Source of the DNA: RGIG3009 sp045601465
Lineage (GTDB): Bacteria > Bacillota > Clostridia > Oscillospirales > Acutalibacteraceae
Reading direction: 5' to 3'
Assembly (NCBI GenBank): GCA_045601465.1
Contig: JAZRZU010000073.1
Location: 1 to 16,033 of the forward strand
Length of the DNA stretch: 16,033 bases
Positions within the stretch are counted from its first letter, which is position 1, and each line of letters opens with the position of its first letter. The notes under the pieces were generated by a model, which did no database searches, was not told the origin of the DNA, and saw only the letters and a program-made list of their open reading frames with translations. Shown one piece after another: positions 6,411 through 14,053 of this stretch. Both the position numbers and the translations under genes were made by a program.

Positions 6411-6486
6411 TGGAGCTGGTGGACGGATTCGAACCCCCGACCTGCTGATTACAAATCAGCTGCTCTACCAGCTGAGCTACACCAGC
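6411..6486 (-). tRNA. tRNA-Thr (anticodon UGU), CCA encoded
   Basis: A complete 76-nt tRNA read on the minus strand. The acceptor stem is GCTGGTG/CACCAGC, the D stem GCTC/GAGC, and the anticodon stem GCTGA/TCAGC. The loop TTTGTAA gives anticodon TGT (6451-6453), which reads ACN threonine codons. The T loop is TTCGAAT, the discriminator base is T and CCA is encoded. The T stem has one G-G mismatch (position 51 against 63) and one G-U pair. A sigma-A promoter lies upstream and a terminator follows without any spacer. Confidence 0.97.
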
Positions 6487-6502
6487 GGATGTAACGGGAA
6501 TT

Positions 6503-6531
6503 ACTATACCACATCCTTTGTATCTTGTCAA
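6503..6531 (-). promoter_or_regulatory. Strong promoter of tRNA-Thr
   Basis: On the minus strand the -35 is a perfect TTGACA (6526-6531), the spacer is 17 bp and the -10 is TATAGT (6503-6508), 16 bp upstream of the mature tRNA end. Confidence 0.88.
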
Positions 6532-6541
6532 GGAAAATCCG

Positions 6542-6575
6542 AAAAACAAAGCGGATGTCGTGTAACATCCGCTTT
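6542..6575 (-). terminator. Terminator of the ppa-pncB operon
   Basis: A perfect 11-bp stem (6548-6558 with 6565-6575) with a 6-nt loop is followed on the minus strand by GTTTTT. It lies 3 nt beyond the pncB stop codon. Confidence 0.9.
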
Positions 6576-6578
6576 TTG

Positions 6579-8033
6579 TTAGTGACCGTGCTTCGATAGC
6601 AGATCGTGTTTTTCATCCCACAAGGCTTGTGACAGGTCTACGTAATACCGATGCGGGTTTTCAAAACGCTGTACTTCCTCCCAGATGGTATCCACCTGTT
6701 GTTGACAATACGCACGAATATCCTGAACCGATGGGGAGGTGTAGACACATTCGCCGTTACGGAAAATGCGTTCTTGTAACGGTTTGGCAATAAAGTTTTC
6801 AATGGTTTTCCGTTTCCACACATGTTCGGGGTCGAAGATTTCGTATGGCTCTTGGTCGTTGATTACCTCGTCGTGTAACGTCACCACGTCGGCAATGGCT
6901 TTACCGGAGGTACGGTCATACAACCGCCACACCTTTTTGAAGCCGGGGTTGGTAATCTTGGCGACGTTTTCACTGACTTTAATGCGGGATTCGATGACAC
7001 CGTTCTTTTCAACAGCTGCCAACTTGTATACACCGCCGAACACCGGGTCGCTGGAAGCGGTGATGAGTCGCTCGCCAACGCCTAAGCTATCGATACAGGC
7101 GCCTTGGGAGATCATATCACGAATAATATATTCATCCAACGAGTTGGATGCGCAGATCTGGCAATCCGGGAACCCGGCATCGTCCAACATTTTGCGTGCT
7201 TTTTTGGATAAGTAGGTAATATCGCCGGAATCGATGCGGATACCTTTCGGACGATAGCCTTGCGGCACCAACACTTCGTTAAACACCCGAATGGCATTGG
7301 GGATACCGGATTTTAGCACATTATACGTATCCACCAACAGGGTGCAGGACTGCGGATAGACCTCGGCATATGCTTTAAAGGCTTCGTACTCGCTGTCAAA
7401 TAATTGTACCCAGCTGTGCGCCATGGTGCCAAGCGCCGGAATACCGAATTCACGGTCGGCGATGGCGCAAGCGGTACCGATGCATCCGCCGATATACGCA
7501 GCCCGTGCGCCGTATACGGCACCGTTAAAGCCCTGTGCACGGCGAGAACCGAATTCCATGACGGCTCTGCCGGCAGCGGCACGGACGATGCGGTTGGTTT
7601 TGGTAGCAATCAGCGATTGATGGTTGACCGCCAACAGGATCATGGTTTCCACAAATTGTGCCTGCATGGCGGGGCCACGTACCGTGATCAGCGGCTCGTA
7701 CGGGAAGATGGGGGTACCTTCGGGGATGGCCCACACATCACAACAGAAACGGAAGTTGCGCAGGTAGTCTAAAAACGGCTCGCTAAATAAATTTTTGCTG
7801 CGCAGATAGGTGATGTCATCTTCCGAAAAGGAAAGGTTTTTCAAATATTGAATGACCTGCTCCAAGCCTGCCATGATGGCGAAGCCACCGCCGTCGGGAA
7901 CCTGACGAAAGAACATATCAAAGTAGGTGATTTGTTCACCGTGGCCGTTTTCGAAAAACCCGTTTGCCATGGTTAATTCGTAAAAGTCGGTGAGCATGGT
8001 TAAATTTTCTTTTCCGTATTTTTGTGTTAACAT
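6579..8033 (-). CDS. pncB: Nicotinate phosphoribosyltransferase
   Basis: A 484-residue cytoplasmic enzyme that joins nicotinate to PRPP, with ATP hydrolysis, giving nicotinate mononucleotide and pyrophosphate in NAD salvage. The N-terminal LTMLTDFYELTMANGFF (11-27) is the family hallmark. FGSRRAQG (161-168), GTMAHSWVQ (202-210, with the phosphorylated His206), RIDSGD (266-271) and GVGERL (318-323) mark the PRPP and nicotinate sites. Length is normal for the Firmicutes form. I start at the ATG at 8031-8033, which has GGAGGTG 7 nt upstream; the open frame further upstream lies within ppa. It follows ppa by 13 nt, so both should share the ppa promoter. Ppa removes the pyrophosphate product, which makes the pairing biochemically sensible. 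Confidence 0.95.
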   Translation of the reverse strand: MLTQKYGKENLTMLTDFYELTMANGFFENGHGEQITYFDMFFRQVPDGGGFAIMAGLEQVIQYLKNLSFSEDDITYLRSKNLFSEPFLDYLRNFRFCCDVWAIPEGTPIFPYEPLITVRGPAMQAQFVETMILLAVNHQSLIATKTNRIVRAAAGRAVMEFGSRRAQGFNGAVYGARAAYIGGCIGTACAIADREFGIPALGTMAHSWVQLFDSEYEAFKAYAEVYPQSCTLLVDTYNVLKSGIPNAIRVFNEVLVPQGYRPKGIRIDSGDITYLSKKARKMLDDAGFPDCQICASNSLDEYIIRDMISQGACIDSLGVGERLITASSDPVFGGVYKLAAVEKNGVIESRIKVSENVAKITNPGFKKVWRLYDRTSGKAIADVVTLHDEVINDQEPYEIFDPEHVWKRKTIENFIAKPLQERIFRNGECVYTSPSVQDIRAYCQQQVDTIWEEVQRFENPHRYYVDLSQALWDEKHDLLSKHGH

Positions 8034-8046
8034 AGTGACACCTCCG

Positions 8047-8583
8047 TTATTGCTTATCGCCAAAACGATGTTGGTATTCCTCGATGCAGTGGACAATGAT
8101 GTTCACGGCCTCTTCTTTTCCGGATACTTCCTTGACCGCTGTGTTTTTTCCTTCCAGCGTTTTATATACTGTGAAGAAATGCTGGATCTCTTCAAAGGTG
8201 TGGTGGGGCAGTTCCTTAATATCGTGATAGCAGGAAAGGGAGGGGTCACGGAACGGAATGGCGATAATTTTTTCGTCGGTATCCTCGCCGTCCACCATCT
8301 TCATCACACCAATAGGATAGCATTGCACCAACGTTAGCGGCACGATGGACTCTTGACACAGCACCAGAACATCCAACGGGTCGCCGTCATCGGCATAGGT
8401 GCGGGGGATGAACCCGTAGTTAGCGGGGTATTGGGTCGCTGTGTATAAGACACGGTCTAACCGTAACAGCCCCGTTTCTTTATCCAGTTCATATTTGTTT
8501 TTGCCGCCTTTGGGAATTTCGATAACAGCGGTAAAGTTTTCCGGCTCAATCATTTTTGGTGAGATATCATGCCAAACATTCAT
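8047..8583 (-). CDS. ppa: Inorganic pyrophosphatase, family I
   Basis: A 178-residue soluble family I (metal-dependent) pyrophosphatase that splits pyrophosphate into two phosphates. The signature DDGDPLDVLVL is at residues 65-75, with the acidic metal ligands D66, D68 and D71. EIPKGGKNKYELDKETG (22-38) and YPANYGFIPRTY (52-63) are the expected substrate-site segments, and the length is standard. The ATG at 8583 follows AAGGAGC with 7 nt between. It is the first gene of a two-gene operon with pncB. A family I soluble enzyme here does not rule out a membrane pyrophosphatase elsewhere. Confidence 0.96.
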   Translation of the reverse strand: MNVWHDISPKMIEPENFTAVIEIPKGGKNKYELDKETGLLRLDRVLYTATQYPANYGFIPRTYADDGDPLDVLVLCQESIVPLTLVQCYPIGVMKMVDGEDTDEKIIAIPFRDPSLSCYHDIKELPHHTFEEIQHFFTVYKTLEGKNTAVKEVSGKEEAVNIIVHCIEEYQHRFGDKQ

Positions 8584-8617
8584 GCCATTTGCTCCTTTTT
8601 ATTGCTGTATTGCTTAT

Positions 8618-8646
8618 AGTATATACGTAAAGCCAACGAATTACAA
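8618..8646 (-). promoter_or_regulatory. Promoter of the ppa-pncB operon
   Basis: On the minus strand the -35 is TTGTAA (8641-8646), the spacer is 17 bp and the -10 is TATACT (8618-8623). Confidence 0.6.
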
Positions 8647-8652
8647 GATTGT

Positions 8653-8690
8653 AAAAAAATCTCCCGCTGAATTTTCAGCAGGAGTTTTTT
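8653..8690 (-). terminator. Terminator of rpmB
   Basis: An 11-bp stem with one mismatch (8661-8671 with 8674-8684) is flanked by seven A and six T, so it is strong on the minus strand and could also act on the plus strand. It lies 26 nt after the rpmB stop. Confidence 0.88.
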
Positions 8691-8715
8691 GTTCGAGTTC
8701 GTTATACGCTTTCCG

Positions 8716-8904
8716 TTATACAGCACGTGTAACCTTACCTGAACGCAGGCAACGGGTGCAGGCGTAGACCTTTTTAGGCGAGCCGTTTACCACAGCCTTC
8801 ACGCGTTTGATGTTCGGTTTCCAAGTGCGGTTCGAGCGACGATGCGAGTGGGATACCTGAATACCGAAAGTAACACTTTTGCCGCAGAAATCACATTTTG
8901 CCAT
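8716..8904 (-). CDS. rpmB: 50S ribosomal protein L28, zinc-binding form
   Basis: A 62-residue ribosomal protein of the large subunit. The sequence starts MAKCDFCGKSVTFGIQVSHS, includes the conserved HRRSNRTWKPNIK block and ends with ACTRCLRSGKV. Two CxxC pairs (C4/C7 and C49/C52) mark the zinc-binding version. The ATG at 8902-8904 follows AAAGGAGGTG, so the upstream in-frame start is not used. It is a single-gene transcript in this window. Confidence 0.97.
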   Translation of the reverse strand: MAKCDFCGKSVTFGIQVSHSHRRSNRTWKPNIKRVKAVVNGSPKKVYACTRCLRSGKVTRAV

Positions 8905-8938
8905 GTTCTGCACCTCCTTTTGATAAAGCAACAGCAGT

Positions 8939-8967
8939 ATCTTAACAGATTTTTATCGAAAAAGCAA
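8939..8967 (-). promoter_or_regulatory. Weak candidate promoter of rpmB
   Basis: On the minus strand TTGCTT (8962-8967) and TAAGAT (8939-8944) are spaced by 17 bp, but both are poor matches. A small A/T-rich hairpin (8959-8975) overlaps the -35 box. Confidence 0.3.
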
Positions 8968-9025
8968 GGCTTTTTTTCACAACTTACAAAATTTTTTTCA
9001 AAATGCGATTTCTCTTGCTTTCTCC

Positions 9026-9054
9026 TTGTATTTTTTAAAAGAATACGCTATACT
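9026..9054 (+). promoter_or_regulatory. Promoter of the M50-scpAB-ytfJ-dac-rluB operon
   Basis: The -35 is TTGTAT (9026-9031), the spacer is 17 bp and the -10 is TATACT (9049-9054). Transcription would begin near 9061, downstream of the in-frame TTG at 9060, which supports the later GTG start for the first gene. Confidence 0.5.
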
Positions 9055-9092
9055 GTATCTTGAATAATTTTGAGAATGGGGAGGAATACCTT

Positions 9093-9770
9093 GTGCTTTT
9101 TACACTTCTTCGAAATGCAGGAGATTTAAGCTTCTGGCAGTTGCTGTTACTTCTGTTTAGTTACGTCGTGTTGATTTTGGTCATGCTCCCTGTTCATGAG
9201 CTTGCGCACGCTTTTGTTGCCTATAAGCTGGGGGATGATACGGCTCGTTGGCATGGCCGATTGACCTTCAACCCGTTTGCGCATCTCGACCTTTTGGGAA
9301 CGCTGATGCTGTTTTTGTGCGGATTTGGATATGCACGGCCGGTGCCAGTCAATCCCCGCAATTTCCAAAACCCTAAACGGGATATGGCGCTGGTAGCGCT
9401 GGCGGGTCCCGTGTCCAACGTTTTGATGGCGGCGGTGTCGTTGCTGTTACACCGCATTATCCTGTCGGTCACCACTTCGGTCGTGGTGTTGGTTATTTCC
9501 GAAATTGTGTTGGTATGGACGTTTGCTTCCATCAATTTGGGGCTGGCGGTGTTCAATTTGTTACCCATTCCGCCGCTGGACGGTTCCCGTATCTTCGGCG
9601 CTATTCTTCCCGCACGGTGGGCTTTTATGATGGATCGCTATGAGCAATATATCCGCATCGGCTTGTTTGTGGCGCTTTTTACCGGTGTGTTGGATACACC
9701 GCTTAATTTTTTGGTGAATGGTTTGGGACGTTTGTTATGTACAGTATTCGGCTTGCCGAATTATTTTTAG
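9093..9770 (+). CDS. Site-2 protease family (M50) membrane metallopeptidase
   Basis: A 225-residue polytopic membrane zinc peptidase of the M50/site-2 protease family, which cuts substrates inside or near the membrane. The zinc motif HELAHA begins at residue 35 (H35, E36, H39), and the third ligand is D163 in NLLPIPPLDGSRIF (155-168). The segments RLTFNPFAHLDLLGT (56-70) and AGPVSN (104-109) are typical of the short SpoIVFB/YwhC-like group without a PDZ domain. I chose the GTG at 9093, 8 nt after GGGGAGG (9078-9084), because the longer reading frame would start at the transcription start. It precedes scpA by 10 nt; this arrangement is, to my knowledge, common in Firmicutes. The substrate is unknown. 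Confidence 0.9.
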   Translation: MLFTLLRNAGDLSFWQLLLLLFSYVVLILVMLPVHELAHAFVAYKLGDDTARWHGRLTFNPFAHLDLLGTLMLFLCGFGYARPVPVNPRNFQNPKRDMALVALAGPVSNVLMAAVSLLLHRIILSVTTSVVVLVISEIVLVWTFASINLGLAVFNLLPIPPLDGSRIFGAILPARWAFMMDRYEQYIRIGLFVALFTGVLDTPLNFLVNGLGRLLCTVFGLPNYF

Positions 9771-9780
9771 GATGTGACAC

Positions 9781-10506
9781 ATGGAGATCGCCTATAAGTT
9801 GCCGGATTTTGAGGGGCCGTTGGATATGCTCCTGTATCTGGTCAAGAAGAATAAACTGAATATTTACGACATACCGATCCACGAGCTGTTGGAACAGTAT
9901 ATGTCCACCATTCGCACGATGCAGGAGATGGACATGGAGGTCGCCACCGAATTTTTGGATATGGCGGCTCGACTGGTGCAAATCAAATCTGCCATGCTGT
10001 TGCCCCGCCATGAGGAAGAGGCAGACCCACGCAGCAACTTGACAGGTGAACTCATTGAGTATCAGCTGTGTCAGGAGGCGGCTCGTCGGATGCAGCCGCA
10101 TTATATTGGCGGTGAGTTGTTTGTGCGTGAACCCGCCGAGGTGGAACCCGATTATACGTACAAACGGACACATCCTGCCTCGGTGTTGTTGGATGCGTAT
10201 TTTGCCGCTGCCGGTCGAGGTCAACGGAAGTTGCCGCCTTCTCCGCAGGCATTTCACTCAATCGTTGCCAAAAAAATCGTGTCTGTTTCGTCAAAAATCG
10301 TGTTTGTTTTACGCAAGTTGCGTGTCGGCAAAACGGTTTCGTATCACTCGTTGTATGACAATGCACGCAACAAATCCGAATTGGTCGCCACCTTTTTGGC
10401 GGTGTTGGAGTTGATCAAAGGAAAACGCATTGCGGTGGACGGCGAGGGTGATCGCCAAAAGGTAACACTTATCAAAGGCAAGGGAGAACCAAACGATGGA
10501 ATTTAA
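9781..10506 (+). CDS. scpA: Segregation and condensation protein A
   Basis: A 241-residue kleisin subunit of the bacterial SMC condensin complex, which bridges SMC heads together with ScpB to organise and segregate the chromosome. The N-terminal DFEGPLDMLLYLVKKNKLNI (9-28) is the family signature. A conserved helical block ATEFLDMAARLVQIKSAMLL follows at about residues 55-74, and a winged-helix-like C-terminus (VSYHSLYDNARNKSELVATF) closes the protein. It starts behind AGGATG and overlaps scpB by 11 nt, which suggests translational coupling. Confidence 0.95.
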   Translation: MEIAYKLPDFEGPLDMLLYLVKKNKLNIYDIPIHELLEQYMSTIRTMQEMDMEVATEFLDMAARLVQIKSAMLLPRHEEEADPRSNLTGELIEYQLCQEAARRMQPHYIGGELFVREPAEVEPDYTYKRTHPASVLLDAYFAAAGRGQRKLPPSPQAFHSIVAKKIVSVSSKIVFVLRKLRVGKTVSYHSLYDNARNKSELVATFLAVLELIKGKRIAVDGEGDRQKVTLIKGKGEPNDGI

Positions 10507-11083
10507 GGAATATAAAGCTGCCATTGAGGCGATACTGTTTGCACACGGGGAACCGTTGGAAGCCGAACGGTTGGCTGAGCTGTTGGAGATCGATGGCGAA
10601 ACCGTTCATCGGTTAGCGGGTGATCTAATGAGTGAGATCAACACCCGAGATGGGGGACTTTCCATGGTACGGTTGGAGAATGCTTACCAGCTTTGCACCC
10701 GCAAACAATATGCGGACTTGATCCGCCGTGCGTTGGATATCCGACGCAACACTCCGCTGTCCCAAGCAGCGATGGAAGTGTTGGCGATTGTCGCCTACAA
10801 CCAGCCGGTTACCAAAGCCTTTGTTGAACAGGTGCGTGGCGTGGATTGTTCGGCTGTTATTCAAGGATTGTTACAAAAAAATCTCATTGAGGAACGGGGA
10901 AGATTGGAGTTGCCCGGCAAACCGCTTTTGTATGGTACAACGTCGGTTTTCCTGCGGAGTTTTGGAATTTCCAAACTGGATGAACTGCCGCCTCTTCCGC
11001 AAAATGAAGAACAGGCACGTATGGTGGAAACCACATTGGAGGAGATCATCGAACAGGCAGAACCGTCCGAAAACGAGGAGTGA
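10496..11083 (+). CDS. scpB: Segregation and condensation protein B
   Basis: A 195-residue partner of ScpA in the SMC complex, made of two winged-helix domains. EAILFAHGEPLEAERLAELL (11-30) and the second-domain segment SQAAMEVLAIVAYNQPVTKA (about residues 89-108) are diagnostic, followed by the RGVDCSAVIQGLL and LPGKPLLYGTT motifs. The ATG lies inside the end of scpA (11-nt overlap) with AAGGGAGAA upstream. The C-terminal tail is acidic. It overlaps or abuts the DUF2953 gene. Confidence 0.95.
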   Translation: MEFKEYKAAIEAILFAHGEPLEAERLAELLEIDGETVHRLAGDLMSEINTRDGGLSMVRLENAYQLCTRKQYADLIRRALDIRRNTPLSQAAMEVLAIVAYNQPVTKAFVEQVRGVDCSAVIQGLLQKNLIEERGRLELPGKPLLYGTTSVFLRSFGISKLDELPPLPQNEEQARMVETTLEEIIEQAEPSENEE

Positions 11084-11088
11084 GCGCT

Positions 11089-11727
11089 GTGGCAGAGATC
11101 ATCGGGTATTGCCTGTTGGGGCTTTTCGGTATCCTGTTAGTGGTGTTGCTTGTGCCGGTATACGCAAACGTGACGTTTCACGAAGAGCTGCGGGTTACCG
11201 TGTATGTGTTGGGTATTCCGATTTTTCGGTATCCCGGTGCTGACAAGGCGGAAAAGGATTCCACCGAAACGCAGACCGAACCTCAGGGGTTGTCGGGGCT
11301 TGCGTTGCGGCTGAAAACCGACGGTGTGGCGGCTACGGTATCGCTGGTTAAAAAAACCGCCGCCTTGGCGGTGGGAGCTGCACGGCGTGCGCTGGCGGCT
11401 TTGACGGTGGACAAGCTGCGGTTACAGTTGGTGGTGACGGGCGAGGATGCGGCGCAGGCGGCGGAAAATACCGGCCGTGTTTGTGCGGTGCTGTACCCTG
11501 CTATTACCGCCATCCAACAAACGGTACTGCGTATTCGTCAGCGTTCGGTGACAGTGACACCGGATTTTCTCGGAACCAAAGGACGGGTGGAGGCGGAGGT
11601 TATCGTTCATGCCATCCCGCTTCGATTGCTGATTATTTTTCTTTGGATCGTCTATCAAAACAAACGCAACAAGGAGGTATCTCAACATGGAAAACAAGGT
11701 ACAGAATCTCATGGGGCTTTCAATTGA
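11089..11727 (+). CDS. DUF2953-like membrane protein
   Basis: A 212-residue protein with an N-terminal membrane helix (residues 4-26), a central Ala/Leu-rich region, and a second hydrophobic stretch near the C-terminus (LLIIFLWIVYQNKR) preceded by VTVTPDFLGTKGRVEAEVIV. This arrangement and its position between scpB and ytfJ match DUF2953 proteins, which occur at this site in many Clostridia. The GTG at 11089 follows GAGGAG (11075-11080) with an 8-nt spacing; an upstream GTG at 11080 would overlap that site. The last 13 or so codons overlap ytfJ by 41 nt. No biochemical role is known; a sporulation link is inferred from context only. Confidence 0.75.
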   Translation: MAEIIGYCLLGLFGILLVVLLVPVYANVTFHEELRVTVYVLGIPIFRYPGADKAEKDSTETQTEPQGLSGLALRLKTDGVAATVSLVKKTAALAVGAARRALAALTVDKLRLQLVVTGEDAAQAAENTGRVCAVLYPAITAIQQTVLRIRQRSVTVTPDFLGTKGRVEAEVIVHAIPLRLLIIFLWIVYQNKRNKEVSQHGKQGTESHGAFN

Positions 11728-12064
11728 TAAAATTAAGGAAATGGTGGACGTCAACACCGTTATCGGCGAGCCGATGGTGCTGGCGGACGGCATGACGCTG
11801 ATCCCCGTATCACGGGTATCGTACGGTTTTGCGTCCGGCGGTTCGGATCTGCCGACAAAAGCCGGTACACAGGAGTTGTTCGGTGGCGGCGGCGGTGCCG
11901 GTATTACCATTGTTCCCATTGCGTTTTTGTGTATTACGAACGGGAACGTGCGGGTGGTACCGATGGTGTCGATGCCGGATACCATTAACCAAGCGGTGAA
12001 CATGATTCCCGACGTGGTGGACCGCATCGGTGGTTTCTTCTCGAAAGATAAGAAAGAGAATTAA
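11687..12064 (+). CDS. ytfJ: GerW/YtfJ family sporulation protein
   Basis: A 125-residue protein of the GerW (YtfJ) family, known in Bacillus as a spore protein needed for normal germination. The N-terminal helix LMGLSIDKIKEMVDVNTVIG, the conserved strand-loop VSRVSYGFASGGSDL, a Gly-rich loop (FGGGGGAG) and GITIVPIAFLCI are all present. It is shorter than the Bacillus protein, lacking part of the tail. The start follows AAGGAGG and lies inside the end of the DUF2953 gene. Its presence is the best single sign in this window that the host lineage sporulates. Confidence 0.9.
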   Translation: MENKVQNLMGLSIDKIKEMVDVNTVIGEPMVLADGMTLIPVSRVSYGFASGGSDLPTKAGTQELFGGGGGAGITIVPIAFLCITNGNVRVVPMVSMPDTINQAVNMIPDVVDRIGGFFSKDKKEN

Positions 12065-12105
12065 ATAACCTTTCTCCCGCATAGGCTAGTGTGGGGTGAG
12101 GTGTT

Positions 12106-13233
12106 ATGCTCAAAAAAATAATAGCGATTTTGGTGATCTTTTGCGCACTTGGTGCACCGCTTTCGGCGGCGGCGGAGTCGATCTCGTTGTCGTCGTTGTC
12201 GGCGGTGTTGTATGAACCGCAAACCGGTCGGGTGTTGTATGCCAAAGATCCGGATACCAAACGTCCGATGGCGAGCACGACCAAACTGATGACCGCTTTG
12301 GTTGTCGCAGAACAGCTACCGCTGGACAAGGCGGTTACGATACCGGCTGCGGCGGTAGCGGTGGAAGGTTCGTCGATGGGGCTGCGTGGCGGGGATACGC
12401 TGACGGTGCGGGATCTGCTGACCGGGATGCTGTTATCTTCCGGCAACGATGCCGCCAATGCGGCGGCACTGCTTTCGTGCGGTTCGTTGCCGTCTTTTGC
12501 GGCACGCATGAATACCAAAGCACAGGAATTGGGCATGACCAAAACCGTGTTTGTTACCCCGTCCGGTCTGGACGAGGGGGCGCACGGGTCTACGGCACGG
12601 GATATGGCGGTGCTGGGCGCCGCTGTTTTGCGGGATCCTGATCTTGCGGCAATCTGCGCTGCGCAGCGTGCGACGGTGACGCTTTCGGGTAATCGGGTCA
12701 CGCTGAAAAACCACAATCGGTTGTTGTCGTTATATGAACCGACGGTGGGACTCAAAACGGGATTCACGAAAAAGTCCGGACGTTGTTTGGTATCTGCCGC
12801 ACAACGGGACGGGGTCACGCTGGTGGTGGCAACGTTAAACGGCGGCGATTATTGGAATGACCACATTGCGTTGTATGAATATGGATTTTCACAGACCGAG
12901 TCGGTTGTGTTGCCGCAGCCGTCGGTGTCGCCGATTGCGGTGGCGGGTGGTATGCTTTCGGAAGTTTCCTGTGAGATCCCTTGTGTAAAACCGCAAACCT
13001 TGCGAAAAGGGGAGGCGGCACAGGTTACGTGTGAAGTACGGCTACCGTCTTTTTTATGGGCACCGGTTTCGGTCGGCGATGAGGTTGGTACGGTGCGATA
13101 TTGGTTGGGGGATATGCTGTTACAGGAAACGCCTATCCGTCTTGCCGAAAACGTGGCGGCACGTCCGCCGTTTGGATTTTTTAAAAATTGGGGTCGGCAT
13201 CTTGGACGGTTGCTGGCCGCTTTGATGAGGTAA
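12106..13233 (+). CDS. D-alanyl-D-alanine carboxypeptidase (DacF/DacB-like)
   Basis: A 375-residue low-molecular-weight penicillin-binding protein (peptidase S11) that trims the terminal D-Ala from peptidoglycan stem peptides outside the cell. Residues 1-23 are a signal peptide. The three active-site motifs are complete: S57-T-T-K60 (in MASTTKLMTAL), S112-G-N114 and K217-T-G219. A PBP5-type C-terminal beta domain spans about 265-355, and a basic amphipathic tail (FFKNWGRHLGRLLAALMR) probably binds the membrane. The start follows GAGGTG. Position next to ytfJ and rluB matches the spore-related dacB/dacF place in other Firmicutes, so a role in spore cortex is plausible but not proven. It ends 4 nt before rluB. 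Confidence 0.93.
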   Translation: MLKKIIAILVIFCALGAPLSAAAESISLSSLSAVLYEPQTGRVLYAKDPDTKRPMASTTKLMTALVVAEQLPLDKAVTIPAAAVAVEGSSMGLRGGDTLTVRDLLTGMLLSSGNDAANAAALLSCGSLPSFAARMNTKAQELGMTKTVFVTPSGLDEGAHGSTARDMAVLGAAVLRDPDLAAICAAQRATVTLSGNRVTLKNHNRLLSLYEPTVGLKTGFTKKSGRCLVSAAQRDGVTLVVATLNGGDYWNDHIALYEYGFSQTESVVLPQPSVSPIAVAGGMLSEVSCEIPCVKPQTLRKGEAAQVTCEVRLPSFLWAPVSVGDEVGTVRYWLGDMLLQETPIRLAENVAARPPFGFFKNWGRHLGRLLAALMR

Positions 13234-13237
13234 AAAC

Positions 13238-14053
13238 ATGGCTTTAACACGGTTACAAAAAATATTGGCAGACCGAGGCGTTGCGTCACGACGCAAAGCG
13301 GAGGAATTGATTGAGAACGGACACGTGCGTGTCAACGGACACCCGGCGAAGCTGGGGGACAAAGCGGATGACCGCCGTGATACCATTACGGTGCGGGGAA
13401 AACGTATCCAAGCGCCACCTGAGCCGGTCTATCTTATGCTACACAAGCCACGGGGGTATATTACCACCCTGAGCGATGAAAACGGACGCAAGTGCGTGGC
13501 GGAGTTGGTGAAAGACGTCGGGGTGCGGGTGTACCCTGTCGGGCGGTTGGACAAGGAGTCCGAGGGACTGCTTCTCTTTACCAACGACGGGGCATTTTCC
13601 AATGCGATGATGCACCCCACCACGCACGTCCCGAAACGGTATCGAGTGACGGTGCGTGCCGAGGTGACCGACGAGCAACTGGCTTGCTTTGAACAAGGCA
13701 TTATGATCGACGGTAAGAAGACCTTGCCGGCTGAGGCAACGGTTGTATCATTTGAAAAACAAACGGCGGATTCGCCGATACGTACCGTGCTGGAAGTGGT
13801 GTTGTACGAGGGCAGAAATCGCCAGATCCGCAAGATGTGCGAGGCGCTGGGATTGCCGATTGTGCGGCTCAAACGCATCGCCGTGGGAACGGTGAAGCTC
13901 GGAATGTTGCCGCTGGGTAAGTGGCGGCATCTGGAACCCAAAGAGGTGCGGGATCTGCTGATGGCGGCGCATATCGATGAAAAGATCGCTGCCAAGTACA
14001 TTAAAAACGGAAAAGGAAGTGTCAAAAATGGTCGAAGTACATCCCGTCGATAA
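13238..14053 (+). CDS. rluB: 23S rRNA pseudouridine synthase, RsuA/RluB family
   Basis: A 271-residue enzyme that converts a uridine in ribosomal RNA to pseudouridine, most likely U2605 of 23S rRNA (E. coli numbering) by family and context. Residues 3-50 are an S4 RNA-binding domain (RLQKILADRGVASRRKAEEL). The catalytic motif VGRLDKESEGLLLFTNDG (101-118) carries Asp105. HKPRGYITTLSDENGR (69-84) and EGRNRQIRKMCEALG (191-205) are the other expected blocks. A short basic tail follows. The start codon is 6 nt after a GATGAGGT that lies in the end of dac, and the 3' end overlaps the next gene by 26 nt. Confidence 0.92.
   Translation: MALTRLQKILADRGVASRRKAEELIENGHVRVNGHPAKLGDKADDRRDTITVRGKRIQAPPEPVYLMLHKPRGYITTLSDENGRKCVAELVKDVGVRVYPVGRLDKESEGLLLFTNDGAFSNAMMHPTTHVPKRYRVTVRAEVTDEQLACFEQGIMIDGKKTLPAEATVVSFEKQTADSPIRTVLEVVLYEGRNRQIRKMCEALGLPIVRLKRIAVGTVKLGMLPLGKWRHLEPKEVRDLLMAAHIDEKIAAKYIKNGKGSVKNGRSTSRR

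Noticed and set aside
11985..12818. 277-codon minus-strand open frame opposite the carboxypeptidase
   Set aside because: Antisense to a gene with all three penicillin-binding motifs; the translated sequence is Ser/Ala/Thr-rich without motifs and has no start signal.
13429..14025. 198-codon minus-strand open frame opposite rluB
   Set aside because: The plus strand encodes a complete pseudouridine synthase; the antisense product has no domain features.
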